DNA of 64,000 bases from Amaranthus tricolor (taxonomy: Eukaryota; Streptophyta; Magnoliopsida; Caryophyllales; Amaranthaceae). The notes under the pieces were generated by a model. The model was not told the DNA's origin. It was given only the letters and a program-made list of their open reading frames with translations, and searched no databases. Location of the stretch: assembly GCF_026212465.1 (NCBI RefSeq), contig NC_080059.1:24381292-24445291 (forward strand). Reading direction: 5' to 3'. The position numbers and the translations under genes are program-made. Of the stretch, positions 1 to 13,000 are shown piece after piece (position 1 is the stretch's first letter; the number at the start of each line of letters is the position of its first letter).

Positions 1-11
1 ATTGATCCTTG

Positions 12-39
12 TTCATTCTTCATTGATCATTGATCCTTG
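12..39 (+). repeat. Short 28-bp monomer (four modules), first of many
   Basis: Here h1 is followed directly by h4, h5 and h6, so two modules (14 bp) are missing. The same short form recurs dozens of times, for example just downstream of 1288, 1638, 2323, 2673, 4295, 4645, 9832, 13804, 14196, 21596, 21988, 24535, 24927, 29770, 30162, 34010, 34402, 37243, 37635, 45231, 46757, 47149, 50991, 51383, 55188, 55580, 59422 and 59814. Successive short forms are often 392 or 350 bp apart, which are 56 and 50 modules. The monomer before a short one very often has h4 TTCTTTG, so the pair was amplified as a block. Two short monomers occur in a row near 1620-1675. Each short monomer shifts the apparent reading frame, because 28 is not a multiple of 3. 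Confidence 0.93.
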
Positions 40-363
40 TTCATTCTTCATCGTTCATTCGTCATTGATCATTGATCCTTGTTCATTCTTCGTCGTTCAT
101 TCGTCATTGACCATTACTCCTTGTTCATTCTTCATCGTTCATTCTTCATTGAGCATTGATCCTTGTTCATTCTTCATCGTTCATTCGTCATTGACCATTA
201 ATCCTTGTTCATTCTTCATCGTTCATTCTTCATTGATCATTGATCCTTGTTCATTCTTCATCGTTCATTCGTCATTGATCATTGATCCTTGTTCATTCTT
301 CGTCGTTCATTCGTCATTGACCATTACTCCTTGTTCATTCTTCATCGTTCATTCTTCATTGAG

Positions 364-1937
364 CATTGATCCTTGTTCATTCTTCATCGTTCATTCTTCA
401 TTGATCATTGATCCTTGTTCATTCGTCATCGTTCATTCGTCATTGATCATTGATCCTTGTTCTTCTTCATCGTTCATTCGTCATTGATCATTGATCCTTG
501 TTCATTCTTCATCGTTCATTCGTCATTGACCATTAATCCTTGTTCATTCTTCATCGTTCATTCTTCATTGATCATTGATCCTTGTTCATTCTTCATCGTT
601 CATTCTTCATTGAGAATTGATCCTTGTTCATTCTTCATCGTTCATTCGTCATTGACCATTAATCCTTGTTCATTCTTCATCGTTCATTCTTCATTGATCA
701 TTGTTCCTTGTTCATTCTTCATCGTTCATTCTTCATTGATCATTGATCCTTGTTCATTCTTCATCGTTCATTCTTCATTGATCATTGATCCTTGTTCATT
801 CTTCATCGTTCATTCTTCATTGATCATTGATCCTTGTTCATTCGTCATCGTTCATTCGTCATTGATCATTGATACTTGTTCTTCTTCATCGTTCATTCGT
901 CATTGATCATTGATCCTTGTTCATTCTTCATCGTTCATTCGTCATTGACCATTAATCCTTGTTCATTCTTCATCGTTCATTCTTCATTGATCATTGTTCC
1001 TTGTTCATTCTTCATCGTTCATTCTTCATTGAGAATTGATCCTTGTTCATTCTTCATCGTTCATTCTTCATTGATCATTGATCCTTGTTCATTCTTCATC
1101 GTTCATTCTTCATTGATCATTAATCCTTGTTCATTCTTCATCGTTCATTCTTCATTGATCATTGTTCCTTGTTCATTCTTCATCGTTCATTCTTCATTGA
1201 GAATTGATCCTTGTTCATTCTTCATCGTTCATTCTTCATTGATCATTGATCCTTGTTCATTCTTCATCGTTCATTCTTCTTTGATCATTGATCCTTGTTC
1301 ATTCTTCATTGATCATTGATCCTTGTTCATTCTTCATCGTTCATTCGTCATTGATCATTGATCCTTGTTCATTCTTCATCGTTCATTCGTCATTGATCAT
1401 TGATCCTTGTTCATTCTTCATCGTTCATTCGTCATTGACCATTAATCCTTGTTCATTCTTCATCGTTCATTCTTCATTGATCATTGATCCTTGTTCAATC
1501 TTCATCGTTCATTCGTCATTGACCATTAATCCTTGTTCATTCTTCATCGTTCATTCTTCATTGATCATTGATCCTTGTTCATTCTTCATCGTTCATTCTT
1601 CTTTGATCATTGATCCTTGTTCATTCTTCATTGATCATTGATCCTTGTTCATTCTTCATTGATCATTGATCCTTGTTCATTCTTCATCGTTCATTCGTCA
1701 TTGATCATTGATCCTTGTTCATTCTTCGTCGTTCATTCGTCATTGACCATTACTCCTTGTTCATTCTTCATCGTTCATTCTTCATTGAGCATTGATCCTT
1801 GTTCATTCTTCATCGTTCATTCGTCATTGACCATTAATCCTTGTTCATTCTTCATCGTTCATTCTTCATTGATCATTGTTCCTTGTTCATTCTTCATCGT
1901 TCATTCTTCATTGATCATTGATCCTTGTTCATTCTTC
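364..1937 (+). repeat. 3007-bp-offset duplication, copy 1
   Basis: About 1.57 kb matches 3371-4944 with the same order of variant monomers. The only differences I noticed are single bases near 888/3895 (ATCGTT versus ATTGTT) and 1692/4699 (TTCATT versus TTGATT). The match starts just after an AGCATTG versus ATCATTG difference and ends where h2 becomes TTCGTCG in the second copy. The offset contains three 41-bp monomers, and 3007 + 3 is 430 modules. Confidence 0.85.
457..497 (+). repeat. 41-bp monomer with a 1-bp deletion, type example of 36 copies
   Basis: After CCTTG the module TTCATTC is replaced by TTCTTC, a loss of one A. The same deletion starts at 457, 876, 2163, 3464, 3883, 7227, 8916, 10609, 10902, 11153, 13392, 14567, 16666, 18359, 18652, 18903, 21184, 24123, 25340, 31093, 32562, 35333, 40820, 41827, 43139, 48080, 49392, 52314, 52985, 53572, 56511, 57823, 60745, 61416, 62003 and 63472. 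The copies at 14567 and 25340 carry an extra change (TTATTC). An identical lesion in similar flanks points to one founder mutation spread by amplification. It lies downstream of an h2 GTCATCG or GTTATCG monomer in most copies. Confidence 0.93.
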
Positions 1938-1944
1938 ATCGTTC

Positions 1945-2940
1945 ATTCGTCATTGACCATTAATCCTTGTTCATTCTTCATCGTTCATTCTTCATTGATC
2001 ATTGTTCCTTGTTCATTCTTCATCGTTCATTCTTCATTGATCATTGATCCTTGTTCATTCTTCATCGTTCATTTTTCATTGATCATTGATCCTTGTTCAT
2101 TCTTCATCGTTCATTCTTCATTGATCATTGATCCTTGTTCATTCGTCATTGATCATTGATCCTTGTTCTTCTTCATCGTTCATTCGTCATTGATCATTGA
2201 TCCTTGTTCATTCTTCATCGTTCATTCGTCATTGACCATTAATCCTTGTTCATTCTTCATCGTTCATTCTTCATTGATCATTGATCCTTGTTCATTCTAC
2301 ATCGTTCATTCTTCTTTGATCATTGATCCTTGTTCATTCTTCATTGATCATTGAACCTTGTTCATTCTTCATCGTTCATTCGTCATTGATCATTGATCCT
2401 TGTTCATTCTTCATCGTTCATTCGTCATTGACCATTAATCCTTGTTCATTCTTCATCGTTCATTCTTCATTGATCATTGATCCTTGTTCATTCTTCATCG
2501 TTCATTCGTCATTGACCATTAATCCTTGTTTATTCTTCATCGTTCATTCTTCATTGATCATTGATCCTTGTTCATTCTTCATCGTTCATTCTTCTTTGAT
2601 CATTGATCCTTGTTCATTCTTCATTGATCATTGATCCTTGTTCATTCTTCATCGTTCATTCGTCATTGATCATTGATCCTTGCTCATTCTTCATTGATCA
2701 TTGATCCTTGTTCATTCTTCATCGTTCATTCGTCATTGATCATTGATCCTTGTTCATTCTTCATCGTTCATTCGTCATTGACCATTACTCCTTGTTCATT
2801 CTTCATCGTTCATTCTTCATTGATCATTGATCCTTGTTCATTCTTCATCGTTCATTCGTCATTGATCATTGATCCTTGTTCATTCTTCATTGTTCATTCG
2901 TCATTGACCATTAATCCTTGTTCATTCTTCGTCGTTCATT
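1945..2940 (+). repeat. Domain A segment shared with 52.8-54.6 kb and 61.2-63.8 kb
   Basis: Rare markers here are TGAACCTTG near 2350, CCTTGTTTATTC near 2525 and CCTTGCTCATTC near 2680. The same three in the same order occur near 53.2-53.5, 54.0-54.35, 61.6-61.95 and 62.4-62.8 kb. Offsets are 50822 bp to the 53.1-kb copy and 51661 bp to the 54.0-kb copy. The 54.0-kb copy is closer to this one than the 53.1-kb copy, which has extra changes (GTTCTTTCG, ATCTTTCATTC). Confidence 0.85.
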
Positions 2941-3370
2941 CTTCATTGATCATTTATCCTTGTTCATTCTTCATCATTCATTCTTCATTGATCATTGATC
3001 CTTGTTCATTCTTCATCGATCATTCGTCATTGACCATTAATCCTTGTTCATTCTTCATCGTTCATTCTTGATTGATCATTGTTCCTTGTTCATTCTTCAT
3101 CGTTCATTCTTTATTGAGAATTGATCCTTGTTCATTCTTCATCGTTCATTCGTCATTGACCATTAATCCTTGTTCAATCTTCATCGTTCATTCTTCATTG
3201 ATCATTGATCCTTGTTCATTCTTCATCGTTCATTCGTCAGTGACCATTAATCCTTGTTCATTCTTCATCGTTCATTCTTCATTGATCATTGTTCCTTGTT
3301 CATTCTTCATCGTTCATTCTTCATTGATCATTGATCCTTGTTCATTCTTCATCGTTCATTCTTCATTGAT

Positions 3371-4944
3371 CATTGATCCTTGTTCATTCTTCATCGTTCA
3401 TTCTTCATTGATCATTGATCCTTGTTCATTCGTCATCGTTCATTCGTCATTGATCATTGATCCTTGTTCTTCTTCATCGTTCATTCGTCATTGATCATTG
3501 ATCCTTGTTCATTCTTCATCGTTCATTCGTCATTGACCATTAATCCTTGTTCATTCTTCATCGTTCATTCTTCATTGATCATTGATCCTTGTTCATTCTT
3601 CATCGTTCATTCTTCATTGAGAATTGATCCTTGTTCATTCTTCATCGTTCATTCGTCATTGACCATTAATCCTTGTTCATTCTTCATCGTTCATTCTTCA
3701 TTGATCATTGTTCCTTGTTCATTCTTCATCGTTCATTCTTCATTGATCATTGATCCTTGTTCATTCTTCATCGTTCATTCTTCATTGATCATTGATCCTT
3801 GTTCATTCTTCATCGTTCATTCTTCATTGATCATTGATCCTTGTTCATTCGTCATCGTTCATTCGTCATTGATCATTGATACTTGTTCTTCTTCATTGTT
3901 CATTCGTCATTGATCATTGATCCTTGTTCATTCTTCATCGTTCATTCGTCATTGACCATTAATCCTTGTTCATTCTTCATCGTTCATTCTTCATTGATCA
4001 TTGTTCCTTGTTCATTCTTCATCGTTCATTCTTCATTGAGAATTGATCCTTGTTCATTCTTCATCGTTCATTCTTCATTGATCATTGATCCTTGTTCATT
4101 CTTCATCGTTCATTCTTCATTGATCATTAATCCTTGTTCATTCTTCATCGTTCATTCTTCATTGATCATTGTTCCTTGTTCATTCTTCATCGTTCATTCT
4201 TCATTGAGAATTGATCCTTGTTCATTCTTCATCGTTCATTCTTCATTGATCATTGATCCTTGTTCATTCTTCATCGTTCATTCTTCTTTGATCATTGATC
4301 CTTGTTCATTCTTCATTGATCATTGATCCTTGTTCATTCTTCATCGTTCATTCGTCATTGATCATTGATCCTTGTTCATTCTTCATCGTTCATTCGTCAT
4401 TGATCATTGATCCTTGTTCATTCTTCATCGTTCATTCGTCATTGACCATTAATCCTTGTTCATTCTTCATCGTTCATTCTTCATTGATCATTGATCCTTG
4501 TTCAATCTTCATCGTTCATTCGTCATTGACCATTAATCCTTGTTCATTCTTCATCGTTCATTCTTCATTGATCATTGATCCTTGTTCATTCTTCATCGTT
4601 CATTCTTCTTTGATCATTGATCCTTGTTCATTCTTCATTGATCATTGATCCTTGTTCATTCTTCATTGATCATTGATCCTTGTTCATTCTTCATCGTTGA
4701 TTCGTCATTGATCATTGATCCTTGTTCATTCTTCGTCGTTCATTCGTCATTGACCATTACTCCTTGTTCATTCTTCATCGTTCATTCTTCATTGAGCATT
4801 GATCCTTGTTCATTCTTCATCGTTCATTCGTCATTGACCATTAATCCTTGTTCATTCTTCATCGTTCATTCTTCATTGATCATTGTTCCTTGTTCATTCT
4901 TCATCGTTCATTCTTCATTGATCATTGATCCTTGTTCATTCTTC
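3371..4944 (+). repeat. 3007-bp-offset duplication, copy 2
   Basis: Second copy of 364-1937, including the 41-bp monomers at 3464 and 3883 that match 457 and 876. The intervening 1938-3370 belongs to another repeat family that recurs near 52.8-54.6 kb. Confidence 0.85.
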
Positions 4945-6817
4945 GTCGTTCATTCTTCATTGATCATTGATCCTTGTTCATTCTTCATCGTTCATTCGTC
5001 ATTGATCATTGATCCTTGTTCATTCTTCATCGTTCATTCGTCATTGACCATTACTCCTTGTTCATTCTTCATCGTTCATTCTTCATTGATCATTGATCCT
5101 TGTTCATTCTTCATCGTTCATTCGTCATTGATCATTGATCCTTGTTCATTCTTCATTGTTAATTCGTCATTGACCATTACTCCTTGTTCATTCTTCGTCG
5201 TTCATTCTTCATTGATCATTGATCCTTGTTCATTCTTCATCATTCATTCTTCATTGATCATTGATCCTTGTTCATTCTTCATCGATCATTCGTCATTGAC
5301 CATTAATCCATGTTCATTCTTCATCGTTCATTCTTCATTGATCATTGTTCCTTGTTCATTCTTCATCGTTCATTCTTCATTGAGAATTGATCCTTGTTCA
5401 TTCTTCATCGTTCATTATTCATTGATCATTGATCCTTGTTCATTCTTCATCGTTCATTCTTCATTGATCATTGATCCTTGTTCATTCTTCATCGTTCATT
5501 CTTCATTGATCATTGAGCCTTGTTCATTCTTCATCGTTCATTCGTCATTGACCATTAATCCTTGTTCATTCTTCATCGTTCATTCTCCATTGCTCATTGA
5601 TCCTTGTTCATTCTTCATCGTTCATTCTTCATTGATCATTGATCCTTGTTCATTCTTCATCGTTCATTCGTCATTGACCAGTAATCCTTGTTCATTCTTC
5701 ATCGTTCATTCTTCATTGATCATTGTTCCTTGTTCATTCTTCATCGTTCATTCTTCATTTAGAATCGATCCTTGTTCATTCTTCATCGTTCATTCTTCAT
5801 TGATCATTGATCCTTGTTCATTGTTCATCGTTCATTCTTCATTGATCATTGATCCTTGTTCATTCTTCATCGTTCATTCTTCTTTGATCATTGATCCTTG
5901 TTCATTTTTCATTGATCATTGATCCTTGTTAATTCTTCATCGTTCATTCGTCATTGATCATTGATCCTTGTTCATTCTTCATCGTTCATTCGTCATTGAT
6001 CATTGATCCTTGTTCATTCTTCATCGTTCATTCGTCATTGACCATTAATCCTTATTCATTCTTCATCGATCATTCTTCATTGATCATTGATCCTTGTTCA
6101 TTCTTCATCGTTCATTCGTCATTGACCATTAATCCTTGTTCATTCTTCATCGTTCATTCTTCATTGATCATTGATCCTTGTTCATTCTTCATCGTTCATT
6201 CTTCTTTGATCATTGATCCTTGTTCATTCTTCATCGTTCATTCTTCATTAATCATTGTTCCTTGTTCATTCTTCATCGTTCATTCTTCATTGATCATTGA
6301 TCCTTGTTCATTTCTCATCGTTCATTCTTCATTGATCATTGATCCTTGTTCATTCTTCATCGTTCATTCGTCATTGATCATTGATCCTTGTTCATTCTTC
6401 ATCGTTCATTCGTCATTGACCATTACTCCTTGTTCATTCTTCATCGTTCATTCTTCATTGATCATTGATCCTTGTTCATTCTTCATCGTTCATTCGTCAT
6501 TGATCATTGATCCTTGTTCATTCTTCATTGTTCATTCGTCATTGACCATTAATCCTTGTTCATTCTTCGTCGTTCATTCTTCATTGATCATTGATCCTTG
6601 TTCATTCTTCATCGTTCATTCTTCATTGATCATTGATCCTTGTTCATTCTTCATCGATCATTCGTCATTGACAATAATCCTTGTTCATTCTTCATCGTTC
6701 ATTCTTCATTGATCATTGTTCCTTGTTCATTCTTCATCGTTTATTCTTCATTGAGAATTGATCCTTGTTCATTCTTCATCGTTCATTCGTCATTGACCAT
6801 TAATCCTTGTTCATTCT
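4945..6817 (+). repeat. Array segment 4.9-6.8 kb, partly related to 15.4-16.2 kb
   Basis: Continuous 42-bp monomers with no gene. The stretch at about 6.26-6.70 kb (TTTCTCATCG, CATTGTTCATTC, TTCGTCG, ATCGATCATTC) resembles 15.7-16.1 kb, 12.5-12.9 kb and 20.3-20.6 kb in marker order. The 5.4-5.9 kb part has private variants, including TCCATTGCTCATTG near 5586, CCAGTAATCC near 5678 and TTTAGAATCG near 5758. Confidence 0.75.
6662..6680 (+). repeat. Singleton 1-bp deletion in a monomer
   Basis: The expected h5-h6 string GACCATTAATCC reads GACAATAATCC, one base short. It is the only 41-bp monomer I found that is not the common TTCTTC deletion. The related copy in the 16.0-kb region lacks it, so it probably arose after that duplication. 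Confidence 0.8.
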
Positions 6818-8370
6818 TCATCGTTCATTCTTCATTGATCATTGATCCTTGTTCATTCTTCATCGTTCATTCGTCATTGACTATTAATCCTTGTTCATTC
6901 TTCATCGTTCATTCTTCATTGATCATTGATCCTTGTTCATTCTTCATCGTTCATTCTTCATTGAGAATTGATCCTTGTTCATTCTTCATCGTTCATTCGT
7001 CATTGACCATTAATCCTTGTTCATTCTTCATCGTTCATTCTTCATTGATCATTGTTCCTTGTTCATTCTTCATCGTTCATTCTTCATTGATCATTGATCC
7101 TTGTTCATTCTTCATCGTTCATTCTTCATTGATCAGTGATCCTTGTTCATTCTTCATCGTTCATTCTTCATTGATCATTGATCCTTGTTCATTCGTCATC
7201 GTTCATTCGTCATTGATCATTGATCCTTGTTCTTCTTCATCGTTCATTCGTCATTGATCATTGATCCTTGTTCATTCATCATCGTTCATTCGTCATTGAC
7301 CATTAATCCTTGTTCATTCTTCATCGTTCATTCTTCATTGATCATTGTTCCTTGTTCATTCTTCATCGTTCATTCTTCATTGAGAATTGATCCTTGTTCA
7401 TTCTTCATCGTTAATTCTTCATTGATCATTGATCCTTGTTCATTCTTCATCGTTCATTCTTCATTGATCATTAATCCTTGTTCATTCTTCATCGTTCATT
7501 CTTCATTGATCATTGTTCCTTGTTCATTCTTCATCGTTCATTCTTCATTGAGAATTGATCCTTGTTCATTCTTCATCGTTCATTCTTCATTGATCATTGA
7601 TCCTTGTTCATTCTTCATCGTTCATTCTTCTTTGATCATTGATCCTTGTTCATTCTTCATTTATCATTGATCCTTGTTAATTCTTCATCGTTCATTCGTC
7701 ATTGATCATTGATCCTTGTTCATTCTTCATCGTTCATTCGTCATTGATCATTGATCCTTGTTCATTCTTCATCGTTCATTCGTCATTGACCATTAATCCT
7801 TGTTCATTCTTCATCGTTCATTCTTCATTGATCATTGATCCTTGTTCATTCTTCATCGTTCATTCGTCATTGACCATTAATCCTTGTTCATTCTTCATCG
7901 TTCATTCTTCATTGATCATTGATCCTTGTTCATTCTTCATCGTTAATTCTTCTTTGATCATTGATCCTTGTTCATTCTTCATTGATCATTGATCCTTGTT
8001 TATTCTTCATCGTTTATTCGTCATTGATCATTGATCCTTGTTCATTGTTCATTGATCATTGATCCTTGTTCATTCTTCATCGTTCATTCGTCATTGATCA
8101 TTGATCCTTGTTCATTCTTCATCGTTCATTCTTCTTTGATCATTGATCCTTGTTCATTCTTCATTGATCATTGATCCTTGTTCATTCTTCATCGTTCATT
8201 CGTCATTGATCATTGATCCTTGTTCATTCTTCATCGTTCATTCGTCATTGATCATTGATCCTTGTTCATTCTTCATCGTTCATTCGTCATTGACCATTAA
8301 TCCTTGTTCATTCTTCATCGTTCATTCTTCATTGATCATTGATCCTTGTTCATTCTTCATCGTTCATTCT
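6818..8370 (+). repeat. 1689-bp-offset tandem duplication, copy 1
   Basis: About 1.55 kb with the same variant order as 8507-10059. Diagnostic shared markers are GACTATTAATCC (6879 and 8568), GATCAGTGATCC (7132 and 8821) and short monomers followed by TTAATTC. The offset holds one 41-bp monomer and the 4-bp deletion, and 1689 + 5 is 242 modules. Confidence 0.85.
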
Positions 8371-8500
8371 TCTTTGATCATTGATCCTTGTTCATTCTTC
8401 ATTGATCATTGATCCTTGTTCATTCTTCATCGTTCATTCGTCATTGATCATTGATCCTTGTTCATTCTTCATCGTTCATTCGTCATTGACCATTATTCCT

Positions 8501-8513
8501 TGTTCATCATCGT
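8501..8513 (+). repeat. Singleton 4-bp deletion at a duplication edge
   Basis: Between CCTTG and the next TTCATTC the normal 14 bp of h1 and h2 are reduced to TTCATCATCG, a loss of 4 bp. The position coincides with the left edge of the second copy of the 1689-bp duplication (about 8,507). It may mark an imperfect recombination junction. The corresponding spots near 6,812 and 16,251 have full-length modules. Confidence 0.8.
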
Positions 8514-10059
8514 TCATTCTTCATTGATCATTGATCCTTGTTCATTCTTCATCGTTCATTCGTCATTGACTATTAATCCTTGTTCATTCTTCATCGTTCA
8601 TTCTTCATTGATCATTGATCCTTGTTCATTCTTCATCGTTCATTCTTCATTGAGAATTGATCCTTGTTCATTCTTCATCGTTCATTCGTCATTGACCATT
8701 AATCCTTGTTCATTCTTCATCGTTCATTCTTCATTGATCATTGTTCCTTGTTCATTCTTCATCGTTCATTCTTCATTGATCATTGATCCTTGTTCATTCT
8801 TCATCGTTCATTCTTCATTGATCAGTGATCCTTGTTCATTCTTCATCGTTCATTCTTCATTGATCATTGATCCTTGTTCATTCGTCATCGTTCATTCGTC
8901 ATTGATCATTGATCCTTGTTCTTCTTCATCGTTCATTCGTCATTGATCATTGATCCTTGTTCATTCATCATCGTTCATTCGTCATTGACCATTAATCCTT
9001 GTTCATTCTTCATCGTTCATTCTTCATTGATCATTGTTCCTTGTTCATTCTTCATCGTTCATTCTTCATTGAGAATTGATCCTTGTTCATTCTTCATCGT
9101 TAATTCTTCATTGATCATTGATCCTTGTTCATTCTTCATCGTTCATTCTTCATTGATCATTAATCCTTGTTCATTCTTCATCGTTCATTCTTCATTGATC
9201 ATTGTTCCTTGTTCATTCTTCATCGTTCATTCTTCATTGAGAATTGATCCTTGTTCATTCTTCATCGTTCATTCTTCATTGATCATTGATCCTTGTTCAT
9301 TCTTCATCGTTCATTCTTCTTTGATCATTGATCCTTGTTCATTCTTCATTTATCATTGATCCTTGTTAATTCTTCATCGTTCATTCGTCATTGATCATTG
9401 ATCCTTGTTCATTCTTCATCGTTCATTCGTCATTGATCATTGATCCTTGTTCATTCTTCATCGTTCATTCGTCATTGACCATTAATCCTTGTTCATTCTT
9501 CATCGTTCATTCTTCATTGATCATTGATCCTTGTTCATTCTTCATCGTTCATTCGTCATTGACCATTAATCCTTGTTCATTCTTCATCGTTCATTCTTCA
9601 TTGATCATTGATCCTTGTTCATTCTTCATCGTTAATTCTTCTTTGATCATTGATCCTTGTTCATTCTTCATTGATCATTGATCCTTGTTTATTCTTCATC
9701 GTTTATTCGTCATTGATCATTGATCCTTGTTCATTGTTCATTGATCATTGATCCTTGTTCATTCTTCATCGTTCATTCGTCATTGATCATTGATCCTTGT
9801 TCATTCTTCATCGTTCATTCTTCTTTGATCATTGATCCTTGTTCATTCTTCATTGATCATTGATCCTTGTTCATTCTTCATCGTTCATTCGTCATTGATC
9901 ATTGATCCTTGTTCATTCTTCATCGTTCATTCGTCATTGATCATTGATCCTTGTTCATTCTTCATCGTTCATTCGTCATTGACCATTAATCCTTGTTCAT
10001 TCTTCATCGTTCATTCTTCATTGATCATTGATCCTTGTTCATTCTTCATCGTTCATTCG
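8507..10059 (+). repeat. 1689-bp-offset tandem duplication, copy 2
   Basis: Copy of 6818-8370. The copies separate near 8370/10059, where this copy has an extra ACCATTA-type monomer. The left edge sits on the singleton 4-bp deletion. A third copy lies at about 16257-17809. Confidence 0.85.
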
Positions 10060-13000
10060 TCATTGACCATTAATCCTTGTTCATTCTTCATCGTTCATTC
10101 TTCTTTGATCATTGATCCTTGTTCATTCTTCATCGTTCATTCTTCTTTGATCATTGATCCTTGTTCATTCTTCATTGATCATTGATCCTTGTTCATTTCT
10201 CATCGTTCATTCTTCATTGATCATTGATCCTTGTTCATTCTTCATCGTTCATTCGTCATTGATCATTGATCCTTGTTGATTCTTCATCGTTCATTCGTCA
10301 TTGACCATTACTCCTTGTTCATTCTTCATCGTTCATTCTTCATTGATCATTGATCCTTGTTCATTCTTCATCGTTCATTCGTCATTGAACATTAATTCTT
10401 GTTCATTCTTCATCGTTCATTCTTCATTGATCATTGTTCCTTGTTCATTCTTCATCGTTCATTCTTCATTGATCATTGATCCTTGTTCATTCTTCATCGT
10501 TCATTCTTCATTGATCATTGATCCTTGTTCATTCTTCATCGTTCATTCTTCATTGATCATTGATCCTTGTTCATTCGTCATCGTTCATTCGTCATTGATC
10601 ATTGATCCTTGTTCTTCTTCATCGTTCATTCGTCATTGATCATTGATCCTTGTTCATTCATCATCGTTCATTCGTCATTGACCATTAATCCTTGTTCATT
10701 CTTCATCGTTCATTCTTCATTGATCATTGTTCCTTGTTCATTCTTCATCGTTCATTCTTCATTGAGAATTGATCCTTGTTCATTCTTCATCGTTCATTCT
10801 TCATTGATCATTGATCCTTGTTCATTCTTCATCGTTCATTCTTCATTGATCATTGATCCTTGTTCATTCGTTATCGTTCATTCGTCATTGATCATTGATC
10901 CTTGTTCTTCTTCATCGTTCATTCGTCATTGATCATTGATCCTTGTTCATTCTTCATCGTTCATTCGTCATTGACCATTAATCCTTGTTCATTCTTCATC
11001 GTTCATTCTTCATTGAGAATTGATCCTTGTTCATTCTTCATCGTTCATTCTTCATTGATCATTGATCCTTGTTCATTCTTCATCGTTCATTCTTCATTGA
11101 TCATTGATCCTTGTTCATTCGTCATCGTTCATTCGTCATTGATCATTGATCCTTGTTCTTCTTCATCGTTCATTCGTCATTGATCATTGATCCTTGTTCA
11201 TTCATCATCGTTCATTCGTCATTGACCATTAATCCTTGTTCATTCTTCATCGTTCATTCTTCATTGATCATTGTTCCTTGTTCATTCTTCATCGTTCATT
11301 CTTGATTGAGAATTGATCCTTGTTCATTCTTCATCGTTCATTCTTCATTGATCATTGATCCGTGTTCATTCTTCATCGTTCATTCTTCATTGATCATTAA
11401 TCCTTGTTCATTCTTCATCGTTCATTCTTCATTGATCATTGTTCCTTGTTCATTCTTCATCGTTCATTCTTCATTGAGAATTGATCCTTGTTCATTCTTC
11501 ATCGTTCATTCTTCATTGATCACTGATCCTTGTTCATTCTTCATCGTTCATTCTTCTTTGATCATTGATCCTTGTTCATTCTTCATTTATCATTGATCCT
11601 TGTTAATTCTTCATCGTTCATTCGTCATTGATCATTGATCCTTGTTCATTCTTCATCGTTCAATCGTCATTGATCATTGATCCTTGTTCATTCTTCATCG
11701 TTCATTCGTCATTGACCATTAATCCTTGTTCACTCTTCATCGTTCATTCTTCATTGATCATTGATCCTTGTTCATTCTTCATCGTTCATTCGTCATTGAC
11801 CATTAATCCTTGTTCATTCTTCATCGTTCATTCTTCATTGATCATTGATCCTTGTTCATTCTTCATCGTTAATTCTTCTTTGATCATTGATCCTTGTTCA
11901 TTCTTCATTGATCGTTGATCCTTGTTTATTCTTCATCGTTTATTCGTCATTGATCATTGATCCTTGTTCATTGTTCATTGATCATTGATCCTTGTTCATT
12001 CTTCATCGTTCATTCGTCATTGATTATTGATCCTTGTTCATTCTTCATCGTTCATTCGTCATTGACCATTACTCCTTGTTCATTCTTCATCGTTCATTCT
12101 TCATTGATCATTGATCCTTGTTCATTCTTCATCGTTCATTCTTCTTTGATCATTGATCCTTGTTCATTCTTCATTGATCATTGTTCCTTGTTCATTCTTC
12201 ATTGATCATTGATCCTTGTTCATTCTTCATCGTTCATTCGTCATTGATCATTGTTCCTTGTTCATTCTTCATCGTTCATTCGTCATTGACCATTACTCCT
12301 TGTTCATTCTTCATCGTTCATTCTTCATTGAGCATTGATCCTTGTTCATTCTTGATCGTTCATTCGTCATTGACCATTAATCCTTGTTCATTCTTCATCG
12401 TTCATTCTTCATTGATCATTAATCCTTGTTCATTCTTCATCGTTCATTCTTCATTAATCATTGTTCCTTGTTCATTCTTCATCGTTCATTCTTCATTGAT
12501 CATTGATCCTTGTTCATTTCTCATCGTTCATTCTTCATTGATCATTGATCCTTGTTCATTCTTCATCGTTCATTCGTCATTGATCATTGATCCTTGTTCA
12601 TTCTTCATCGTTCATTCGTCATTGACCATTACTCCTTGTTCAGGCTTCATCGTTCATTCTTCATTGATCATTGATCCTTGTTCATTCTTCATCGTTCATT
12701 CGTCATTGATCATTGATCCTTGTTCATTCTTCATTGTTCATTCGTCATTGACCATTAATCCTTGTTCATTCTTCGTCGTTCATTCTTCATTGATCATTGA
12801 TCCTTGTTCATTCTTCATCGTTCATTCTTCATTGATCATTGATCCTTGTTCATTCTTCATCGATCATTCGTCATTGACCATTAATCCTTGTTCATTCTTC
12901 ATCGTTCATTCTTCATTGATCATTGTTCCTTGTTCATTCTTCATCGTTCATTCTTCATTGAGAATTGATCCTTGTTCATTCTTCATCGTTCATTCGTCAT

